Origin: an uncultured Lachnospiraceae bacterium
Lineage (GTDB): Bacteria > Bacillota > Clostridia > Lachnospirales > Lachnospiraceae
DNA length: 6,438 nt
Assembly: GCA_947631075.1 (NCBI GenBank)
Contig: CANRJU010000164.1
Location: 1-6,438 of the forward strand
Direction: 5' to 3'
Shown here: positions 1 to 5,047 of the stretch, piece by piece
Position numbering within the stretch: position 1 is the first letter of the stretch
Layout: the number at the start of each line of letters is the position of its first letter
Made by a program: the position numbers and the translations under genes
The notes under the pieces: generated by a model
The model's input: only the letters and a program-made list of their open reading frames with translations
Told to the model about the DNA's origin: nothing
Databases searched by the model: none

Positions 1-264
1 GCCCCGGATAACGCGGAGGAGATCTACCGGGACGTGGTGGAGCGCTACGAGTACACCCAGGAGATCAAGGATCAGGCCGATATGTACGGGAAAATGGAAC
101 CTGCCTCCGCGGCGGCGATTTTAGAGGAGATGACCAGCGACCTCAATTTGGTGGCCAGCATTCTGGACAGCATGCAGGCCTCCAAGAGCGCGGAGATTTT
201 GCAGAATATGTCGCCGACGACGGCGGCGCAGGTCACCACCAAAATGACAGCGATGAAGAAATAG
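1..264 (+). CDS. MotE/YlxF-like flagellar protein, 3' part only
   Basis: The reading frame is open from base 1 and ends at TAG 262-264, giving the last 87 residues; the start lies upstream of the window. The visible part holds a short helical, charged stretch (residues 1-33 of the fragment) followed by an MgtE-N-like repeat region, seen as KMEPASAAAILEEM, then ILDSMQASKSAEILQNM, then MSPTTAAQVTTKM. This 'M-P--AA-IL--M' pattern is typical of MotE/YlxF, which sits between fliJ and fliK in Firmicute flagellar operons; fliK follows here. Proteins of this type usually have an N-terminal membrane helix and coiled coil, which would be outside the window. In other bacteria MotE acts as a chaperone for a stator protein; the role in Clostridia is inferred, not shown. 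The family call is fairly secure; the exact function is not. Confidence 0.8.
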   Translation, partial: APDNAEEIYRDVVERYEYTQEIKDQADMYGKMEPASAAAILEEMTSDLNLVASILDSMQASKSAEILQNMSPTTAAQVTTKMTAMKK

Positions 265-271
265 GGCAAAA

Positions 272-288
272 ACCCTTAATGAAAGGGT
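272..288. other. small hairpin between motE-like gene and fliK
   Basis: ACCCTT (272-277) and AAGGGT (283-288) form a perfect 6-bp inverted repeat around a 5-base loop. There is no T-run after it on the + strand. On the - strand it is followed by a run of five Ts, so it resembles a weak terminator for antisense transcription, although no - strand gene is present. It overlaps the proposed -35 element of the fliK promoter. Function is uncertain. Confidence 0.3.
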
Positions 289-303
289 CGAAATGGCCGA
301 TAT
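277..303 (+). promoter_or_regulatory. candidate sigma-28 (SigD/FliA) promoter upstream of fliK
   Basis: TAAT at 277-280, a 15-base spacer, and GCCGATAT at 296-303. The known SigD consensus of Bacillus is TAAA-N15-GCCGATAT, so 11 of 12 consensus positions match at the ideal spacing. It lies wholly in the 77-base intergenic gap, and transcription would begin around 310, leaving a leader of roughly 30 bases before the fliK ATG. Assignment is by motif and position only. Confidence 0.65.
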
Positions 304-341
304 ATTTCTTGTAGAAAATTGAATAGAAAGGAGGATGCGCA

Positions 342-1778
342 ATGCAGACACAGGGAATTTCCCTTGTCACCTCAAAGATGTCGGATGTAGCGCCGGCAAA
401 GAGCGCGAAGGCGAAGGATTCCGGGTTTGACAGCTTTATGACAAAGCGCGCGGACAAGGCGGAGCCGGTTCACGGCGACGCGGCCAGCGGCAGCAGGAAT
501 CCGATTGACGCCGGACAGGCGAAGGGCAAAGCGGTCAAGCTGACCAAGGGCCAGCCGCCCGAGAGCGCCAAGGTGAATCTCAAGGCGGGCAGAGACGGCG
601 GAGACATGGCCGTTGAGGCGCTCCCGGAGGAGCCGATGGACGTCACATCCCTGAGAGAACAGGTGATGGCGCTGATGCAGCAGATTCTGGGACTGGATGA
701 AGTGCAGCTGCAGGATATTTTAGACCAGATGGATCTGTCGGTATCGGATATCCTGTTCCCGGTTCAGGGGGAGGAAGGCGCCCAGACCATGCAGGAGATG
801 CTGATGCAGTTCGTGATGGAAGTTCACGGGATTGCCGACAAGGCGGCATTTCTCACCAACAGCGACCTGGCGGATGAGTGGGAGCAGTTAAGCGGGCAGA
901 TTGCCCAGGTTCTCGCGGAGGCCGGTGAGACCGGCGAACAGATGTCACAGATGCCGCAGGGCGCGCAGGCAGAGCAGGCAGCGGTTCCTGAGCTGGAGAC
1001 GGAGCCAGAGCCGGAGCAGATGGCAAAGGCGGCGCCGCAGGCAGCAGTTCCGGAGAAGGAGCTTGTGACAGCGGACCAGGAGACCGCGAACGCGCAGGAG
1101 GAGGCCGTGCCCACAGAGGCGCAGAAGGGCTTCACCGTCACGGTGGAGACAGAGACCGGGCAGGGCGGCGATGAGAGCCAGACCGGATCCCAGGCTGCGC
1201 AGCAGACAGCGCTTCCGGAGGAGACCGAGGCACCGGCCAGGCCGGGCGAGACGGCGGCACAGCTGTTTGCCGAGAGGCTGACAGAAGCGTTCCAGGAGAG
1301 CCATGCGGAAGGCGTACAAGAGACAGAGGTTTCCATGAGCCGGATCGTAGAGCAGGTAGTGAATCAGGTGAAGATCCGGGTTATGCCGGAGACCACCAGC
1401 ATGGAGCTGCAGCTTCACCCGGCTATGCTCGGGAGAGTTCACATCCAGGTATCCGCGGCAGCCAACGGCATGTCAAACGCTGTACTTCTCGTGGAGAACC
1501 AGATGGCAAAAGAAGCGCTTGAGAGCCAGATGATCACGCTGAAGCAGACATTCGACGAGCAGGGATTGAAGGTAGACGCGGTGGAGGTAGCCGTTTCCGA
1601 TTTTGGACTGAACCGGGACAACAGCCCGGCGTTCCAGGAGAGACAGCAGAACCAGCCGGGAGGACGGAGAGACCGCGGACGCCACAGCGACGTAGCCGTT
1701 GAGGACGAATTTGAGGATGACAGGCAGACAGAGACTGCCCGCAGAGACGGTAACAGTGTTGTAGATTATACAGCGTAA
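342..1778 (+). CDS. fliK: FliK, flagellar hook-length control protein
   Basis: 478 residues. FliK is exported through the flagellar secretion apparatus, measures hook length, and its C-terminal domain makes FlhB switch export from hook to filament proteins. The C-terminal Flg_hook domain spans about residues 345-430 and shows the core motif LQLHPAMLGRVHIQV (from residue 356), followed by a helix with ALESQMITLKQTFDEQGLKV. The N-terminal two thirds is poorly conserved, as usual for FliK: a Lys/Ala-rich start, a short hydrophobic stretch around residues 100-135 (MALMQQILGL, LQDILDQM), then a Gln/Glu/Ala/Pro-rich segment at about 195-310 that probably acts as the flexible ruler. After the hook domain comes a strongly charged tail. 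The start ATG has an ideal AAAGGAGG (327-334) seven bases upstream. It is followed after 27 bases by flgD and is probably co-transcribed with it; a candidate sigma-28 promoter lies just upstream. Confidence 0.93.
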   Translation: MQTQGISLVTSKMSDVAPAKSAKAKDSGFDSFMTKRADKAEPVHGDAASGSRNPIDAGQAKGKAVKLTKGQPPESAKVNLKAGRDGGDMAVEALPEEPMDVTSLREQVMALMQQILGLDEVQLQDILDQMDLSVSDILFPVQGEEGAQTMQEMLMQFVMEVHGIADKAAFLTNSDLADEWEQLSGQIAQVLAEAGETGEQMSQMPQGAQAEQAAVPELETEPEPEQMAKAAPQAAVPEKELVTADQETANAQEEAVPTEAQKGFTVTVETETGQGGDESQTGSQAAQQTALPEETEAPARPGETAAQLFAERLTEAFQESHAEGVQETEVSMSRIVEQVVNQVKIRVMPETTSMELQLHPAMLGRVHIQVSAAANGMSNAVLLVENQMAKEALESQMITLKQTFDEQGLKVDAVEVAVSDFGLNRDNSPAFQERQQNQPGGRRDRGRHSDVAVEDEFEDDRQTETARRDGNSVVDYTA

Positions 1779-1805
1779 AGAAAATTACAGTAAGGAGGTT
1801 AGAAT

Positions 1806-2684
1806 ATGGCAGGAGTGAACAACAGCAGCGATCTGGTGACCGGGCTGGAAGATCTGACGTACGGCTCCAACGAGCGTAAGGTGAACCAGAGAGGTTCCAG
1901 CGAGCTGGGCAAGGACGAATTTTTAAAGCTGTTAGTGACCCAGCTGTCCAACCAGGATCCCCTGAACCCCCAGAGCGACAACGAGTTCATCGCGCAGTTG
2001 GCGCAGTTCTCCGCGCTGGAGCAGATGACCAACCTGAACTCTACATTTGCCAACACATCCGCGTACAGCCTGGTAGGAAAGCAGGTAGTAGTACAGAATA
2101 CCGATTCCGCGGGCAAGGTCAACGAAGTGACCGGCATTGTGGACTATGTGGAGATCAAGAACGGAGAGGCGTACCTTTCCATTGAGGGAAAGACATACGA
2201 GATGGCGGATCTGGTGCAGGTGATGGATACCTACTACGCGATCCAGAAATATCTTCCCAGTGTGGAAAAGACGGAGATCACATACGATGTGACGAATCCG
2301 AAGATGTACACCGTAAACCTCAATCTGGGAAGCAACGGATACGAGGCGAGCAGCGTGGCCGTAGATATGAACGGAGAGTTTATCGACGCCAGCCACTTTA
2401 CCTATGACGACGGCGTGCTGACGATTTCACCGGACGCTTTCGCGGGACTTTCGCCGGGAACGTACGATCTGACGTTTTATTTCGACGATCCGTACAACAC
2501 CGTGATATCCGACCAGGTCAAGGTCAATGTAGTGAACGGCGGAACCGGCGATGAGGGCGACGGCAGTACGGGCGCCGATCCGGACACAGGAGATACCGTA
2601 GACCCGGACGATAGCGCTGACAAGACGGATAGCAATCCGACGGAAAGCAATCCGACAGAAGGAAATCCGACGGAGACAGAGTAG
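1806..2684 (+). CDS. flgD: FlgD, hook cap / hook assembly scaffold, with extended C-terminus
   Basis: 292 residues. FlgD forms the cap under which FlgE subunits are added to the growing hook, and is exported outside the cell. The conserved N-terminal region is unmistakable at residues 35-78: GKDEFLKLLVTQLSNQDPLNP, then FIAQLAQFSALEQMTNL. Residues 87-140 (SLVGKQVVV ... YLSIEGKTYEMADLVQV) resemble the short tudor-like domain of FlgD. Many Firmicute FlgD proteins end near here, at about 140-150 residues. This one continues with an Ig-like segment at about 168-243 that resembles the CBM_X2 fold pattern (HFTYDDGVLTISPDAF, then LSPGTYDLTFYFDD), then an Asp/Gly/Thr-rich tail (244-292) ending in three SNPTE-type repeats. 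The start ATG has AAGGAGG (1792-1798) seven bases upstream. Its neighbours, fliK before and flgE one gene after, fit hook assembly. The FlgD call is firm; the nature of the extension is inferred from pattern only. Confidence 0.93.
   Translation: MAGVNNSSDLVTGLEDLTYGSNERKVNQRGSSELGKDEFLKLLVTQLSNQDPLNPQSDNEFIAQLAQFSALEQMTNLNSTFANTSAYSLVGKQVVVQNTDSAGKVNEVTGIVDYVEIKNGEAYLSIEGKTYEMADLVQVMDTYYAIQKYLPSVEKTEITYDVTNPKMYTVNLNLGSNGYEASSVAVDMNGEFIDASHFTYDDGVLTISPDAFAGLSPGTYDLTFYFDDPYNTVISDQVKVNVVNGGTGDEGDGSTGADPDTGDTVDPDDSADKTDSNPTESNPTEGNPTETE
2631..2675 (+). repeat. 15-base tandem repeat, three copies, in flgD 3' end
   Basis: Three consecutive 15-base units at 2631-2645, 2646-2660 and 2661-2675, based on AGCAATCCGACGGAA. 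The second differs at one position and the third at three. They encode SNPTE, SNPTE and GNPTE in the FlgD tail. Because the unit is a multiple of three, gain or loss of copies would change tail length without breaking the frame. Confidence 0.85.
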
Positions 2685-2693
2685 AAAAAATGC

Positions 2694-2700
2694 AGGGAGG
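2694..2700 (+). promoter_or_regulatory. ribosome binding site that sets the start of the TIGR02530-type gene
   Basis: AGGGAGG lies ten bases before ATG 2711. The alternative in-frame ATG at 2690 has only an A-run before it, and starting there would place this purine-rich site inside the coding region. The ATG at 2711 is therefore preferred. Confidence 0.75.
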
Positions 2701-2710
2701 TCTGAGCGAT

Positions 2711-3088
2711 ATGAATGTAAATCAATCGAATTATGCGTCCATTGAGCAGATTCGGGACCGCATGCAGACGAAACCTGCAAAGAGCAGGGATGCGAGAGCG
2801 GTAAAAACCTTTGGCGAGATTTTTCAGAACACGGCCGAGGAGCAGATTCGCTTTTCCAAGCACGCGTCAAAGCGGCTGGAGACGAGAAACATCGACATGT
2901 CCGAGGAGCAGCGGGCGAGATTGCAGGACGCTGCCAGCCAGGCGAGAGAGAAGGGCATGCGAGAATCTCTGGTGATGGTGGACGACATGGCTTTTATCGT
3001 CAATGTAAAGAGCAATCTGGTCGTGACGGCCGTCAATGACATGGATCACGCTGTTTTTACGAATATCGATGGAGCGATAATCAATTGA
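2711..3088 (+). CDS. flagellar operon protein, TIGR02530 family (function unknown)
   Basis: 125 residues from ATG 2711; a start at 2690 would add seven residues but lacks a ribosome binding site. The family signature is present: FSKHASKRLETRNIDMS (residues 48-64), a helix with LQDAASQAREKG, then strands SLVMVDDMAFIVNVKSN and LVVTAV (86-108), ending in FTNIDGAIIN. I recognise this as the small conserved protein found between flgD and flgE in many Clostridia and some other bacteria (TIGR02530/PF12611-type). There is no signal peptide or membrane helix. The first 45 residues are polar and probably disordered, as in many substrates of flagellar export. Position between cap and hook genes suggests a part in hook assembly, but no function is known to me. 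It begins 26 bases after the flgD stop and is followed by a 105-base leader before flgE. Confidence 0.85.
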   Translation: MNVNQSNYASIEQIRDRMQTKPAKSRDARAVKTFGEIFQNTAEEQIRFSKHASKRLETRNIDMSEEQRARLQDAASQAREKGMRESLVMVDDMAFIVNVKSNLVVTAVNDMDHAVFTNIDGAIIN

Positions 3089-3139
3089 CAATAAACATTT
3101 AACAAGATGAGTTATGCTGGCCCTTATGAGGAAGCATAC

Positions 3140-3165
3140 GCGCTTTTGAATGCCAGATAAAGCGC
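3140..3165 (+). promoter_or_regulatory. hairpin in the flgE leader
   Basis: GCGCTTT (3140-3146) pairs perfectly with AAAGCGC (3159-3165) around a 12-base loop. It ends 13 bases before the GGAGGG ribosome binding site of flgE (3179-3184). There is no T-run, so it is not an intrinsic terminator. It sits in the 105-base non-coding gap 3089-3193, in which I see no other gene. Part of the loop (GCCAG, 3152-3156) could also pair with CTGGC at 3117-3121, giving an alternative fold. A role in flgE translation or mRNA stability is possible but unproven. Confidence 0.4.
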
Positions 3166-3193
3166 ATGAATGAAAATTGGAGGGTGATTTATT

Positions 3194-4720
3194 ATGATGA
3201 GATCGTTGTATTCCGGAATTTCCGGATTGAAAGTACATCAGACGAAGATGGACGTTATCGGTAACAATATTTCCAATGTCAATACCAATGGTTTCCGCGC
3301 CGGATCCGCCCGGTTTACGGATGTGTTCTATCAGACCACGCAGGGCGCTTCGGGCCCCAACGCGCAGACGGGCGCGGCCGGAACGAACGCGGTGCAGATC
3401 GGTCTCGGCGCCAACGTGGCTTCCATCGTCGTAGACCTGAGCGGTACGGGGGCAACCCAGCGCACGGACCGCGGCATGGACATCATGATCAACGGCGACG
3501 CGTTTCTGATCGTCCGCAAGAACGGCAACACCTACTTCACCAAGGCGGGCGCGCTGGACGTGGACGCCAACGGCGTTCTTGTCTGCACGACCAACGGCTC
3601 TACCGTACTGGGATGGGGCGTGGACGCCAGCGGGGATATCCGCAAGGATACCGCTTCGGAGCTGCGCCTGAACACCGGCGAGAATGCTTACTCGGAGCCG
3701 CGCGCCACCACGGATATCACGCTGACCGGCAACGTGGACAGCAACGATAAGAATGTGACATTCAGCCCGGACGGGGCGGGATACGCCATCGCGCCCAGCT
3801 TTTATGACAATGTGGGAAATCTCTACACCGTGAAGATGAACCTGATGAAGAAAACCGAGGATTCAGTAAATGATTTTTCTGTCCGCATCGACGACATTCT
3901 GGGACCGGACGGCAAGTCTATCCTTTGCAAGTGGGAAGAAGGAGAAGGGGAAGATTCAGGATCGTATGTGTCTACAGGACAGACGTTTTCTTTTGGAGGA
4001 GTGGATTTTGCACCCGGAGAAGGAGCAGGCCAATATTCTGTTGACCCAGATACGGGAGCAGTTACGATTCATCCGCCAGCAGAATGGCCAACACTCTCCT
4101 TTGATGGAAATAAGGGCTCTTTTAAGAGTGTGACGGCAGTAGGAGGTGCGACAACACCGACCGAGGATGAACTTTTGAATACACTGAATCTAAAAATTAA
4201 AAATTCTGAAAGTGAGGATGGAAGTGATGGGACAATCAAGTCTTTCTCTACAAATGGCGTGGACATTGATTTCTCCGATCTGAGCAACTACGCCGCAAAC
4301 GGCACCTGCTCGGTAAAGCCGGAGCGAGGCGACAAGGAGGGCGACGGCGCCGGCAACATGGCGGGCTCCCTGCAGGGCTTCACCATTCAGACCGACGGCA
4401 TGATTTACGGCGTGTACAGCAATGGTGAGAAGAAGCTGTTAGGCCAGATCGCGGTAGCGACCTTTGCCAACCCATCCGGTCTGGAGGCAGCGGGCAACAG
4501 CCTCTACTCCACCTCTTTGAACTCAGGTGATTTTGACGGAATCGGCATCGACGTCACCGAGATAGGAGATTTCTCCATCGGCGCTCTGGAGATGTCCGAC
4601 GTGGACCTGGCTACCGAGTTCACGGACATGATCACGACGCAGCGTGGCTTCCAGGCCAACTCCCGCGTGATCACCACCTCCGACTCCATGCTGGAGGAAC
4701 TGGTAAATCTGAAACGATAA
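3194..4720 (+). CDS. flgE: FlgE, flagellar hook protein
   Basis: 508 residues; polymerises into the curved hook that joins basal body and filament. The N-terminal rod/hook motif is clear: MMRSLYSGISGLKVHQTK, then IGNNISNVNTNGF (residues 1-34). Near the C-terminus is the GVYSNGEKKLLGQIAVATF block (about 405-425) and the closing helix with TEFTDMITTQRGFQANSRVI, ending in LNLKR-like VNLKR (467-508). These termini form the coiled core; the middle forms outer hook domains. At 508 residues it is about 100 longer than enterobacterial FlgE, the extra lying in the middle. Bases about 3930-4260 (residues about 246-355) are much less GC-rich than the flanks (45% over 3961-4260 by hand count, against 71% over 3361-3480 and 64% over 4261-4380). 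The ATG at 3194 follows GGAGGG at good distance; ATG 3197 is possible, but MMRS is usual. Identity is secure from both termini and context. Confidence 0.95.
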   Translation: MMRSLYSGISGLKVHQTKMDVIGNNISNVNTNGFRAGSARFTDVFYQTTQGASGPNAQTGAAGTNAVQIGLGANVASIVVDLSGTGATQRTDRGMDIMINGDAFLIVRKNGNTYFTKAGALDVDANGVLVCTTNGSTVLGWGVDASGDIRKDTASELRLNTGENAYSEPRATTDITLTGNVDSNDKNVTFSPDGAGYAIAPSFYDNVGNLYTVKMNLMKKTEDSVNDFSVRIDDILGPDGKSILCKWEEGEGEDSGSYVSTGQTFSFGGVDFAPGEGAGQYSVDPDTGAVTIHPPAEWPTLSFDGNKGSFKSVTAVGGATTPTEDELLNTLNLKIKNSESEDGSDGTIKSFSTNGVDIDFSDLSNYAANGTCSVKPERGDKEGDGAGNMAGSLQGFTIQTDGMIYGVYSNGEKKLLGQIAVATFANPSGLEAAGNSLYSTSLNSGDFDGIGIDVTEIGDFSIGALEMSDVDLATEFTDMITTQRGFQANSRVITTSDSMLEELVNLKR

Positions 4721-4721
4721 G

Positions 4722-4748
4722 TAAACAATCTGCTTAGGGGGCGGATAT
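4722..4748 (+). promoter_or_regulatory. candidate sigma-28 (SigD/FliA) promoter upstream of flbD-motA-motB
   Basis: TAAA at 4722-4725, exactly 15 bases, then GCGGATAT at 4741-4748. Compared with the consensus TAAA-N15-GCCGATAT, only one of twelve positions differs. It starts two bases after the flgE stop and lies in the 126-base gap before flbD. Transcription would begin around 4755, just at the foot of the hairpin at 4758-4781. The motif is strong and well placed, but no expression evidence is available. Confidence 0.7.
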
Positions 4749-4757
4749 ATAAATGGC

Positions 4758-4784
4758 AGGGTGACTGGCGACAGTCACCCTTTT
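4758..4784 (+). terminator. perfect 10-bp hairpin with GCGA tetraloop and short T-tail
   Basis: AGGGTGACTG (4758-4767) pairs without mismatch with CAGTCACCCT (4772-4781), closing a GCGA loop of the stable GNRA type. The downstream T-run is only four bases (4781-4784), so termination is likely to be weak or partial. It could reduce read-through from flgE into flbD-motAB. Because it begins about where the candidate sigma-28 promoter would start its transcript, it could instead be a 5' stabilising stem-loop. The structure is certain; the role is not. Confidence 0.6.
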
Positions 4785-4846
4785 GCCTGTTCATAGGGAT
4801 GCGCCTGAAGTGGCGGGCATATGGTAATTATAGGAAGGAGACGCGT

Positions 4847-5029
4847 ATGATCGACGTGACAAGAATGAACGGAACGGTGCTCACAATCAACTCGAGACTG
4901 ATCGAATCGATCGAGGAGACGCCGGACACAGTCATCACTTTGACGAATGAAAAAAAAATTATTGTAAAAGAAAGTAGACAAGAGATAAAAAATTTAGTAA
5001 AATTATATGAGAGAGAAATCTTGAACTAA
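4847..5029 (+). CDS. swrD: FlbD/SwrD family flagellar protein
   Basis: 60 residues from ATG 4847, which has AGGAAGGAG (4832-4840) six bases upstream; the frame extends to an ATG at 4799, but that has no good ribosome binding site and adds unrelated residues. The family pattern is very clear: MIDVTRMNGTVLTIN, then IESIEETPDTVITLTN, then IIVKES (residues 1-43). In Bacillus subtilis the homologue SwrD (YlzI) raises flagellar motor power and is needed for swarming; its position directly before motA here, 18 bases away, fits a role linked to stators. The mechanism is unknown. The 3' part is extremely AT-rich (15 G/C in 80 bases over 4951-5030 by hand count), unlike the first half, and contains a run of nine As. 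The C-terminal helix is charged (KNLVKLYEREILN). Confidence 0.92.
   Translation: MIDVTRMNGTVLTINSRLIESIEETPDTVITLTNEKKIIVKESRQEIKNLVKLYEREILN
4950..4958 (+). repeat. A9 homopolymer within flbD/swrD
   Basis: Nine consecutive As span codons 35-38 (GAA AAA AAA ATT). One extra A would give a stop after 43 residues; loss of one A would give a stop after 39. Such tracts can be prone to replication or transcription slippage. Confidence 0.9.
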
Positions 5030-5033
5030 AGTT

Positions 5034-5040
5034 AAGGTGG
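5034..5040 (+). promoter_or_regulatory. ribosome binding site that sets the GTG start of motA
   Basis: AAGGTGG is seven bases before GTG 5048 but only one base before the upstream in-frame GTG at 5042, too close to be used. The start at 5048 also gives MDLATIIGLL, the usual clostridial MotA N-terminus. The site deviates from AAGGAGG by one central base. Confidence 0.75.
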
Positions 5041-5047
5041 TGTGATC

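Noticed and set aside
76..83. A perfect GCCGATAT (sigma-28 -10 element) inside the motE-like gene
   Set aside because: The bases 15 upstream are CCAG, not TAAA, and the motif is explained by the coding sequence (Gln-Ala-Asp-Met).
824..1442. Two long - strand open frames (165-170 codons) opposite fliK
   Set aside because: They are Cys/Ser- or Leu/Arg-rich products of the repetitive Gln/Glu/Ala coding of fliK on the other strand, with no ribosome binding site.
3085..3118. TTGACA at 3085-3090 as a sigma-A promoter for flgE
   Set aside because: At 17-18 bases downstream the -10 would be TGAGTT or GAGTTA, a poor match. The better TATGCT is 22 bases away, too far. TTGACA also covers the stop codon of the preceding gene.
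3152..3160. GCCAGATAA in the flgE leader as a third sigma-28 -10 element
   Set aside because: It has an extra base relative to GCCGATAA and no TAAA at the right distance (3133-3136 is AGCA).
3870..4133. 87-codon open frame on the + strand overlapping flgE
   Set aside because: It lies wholly within flgE in another frame, in the unusual-composition segment, has no ribosome binding site and gives a low-complexity protein with no family resemblance.
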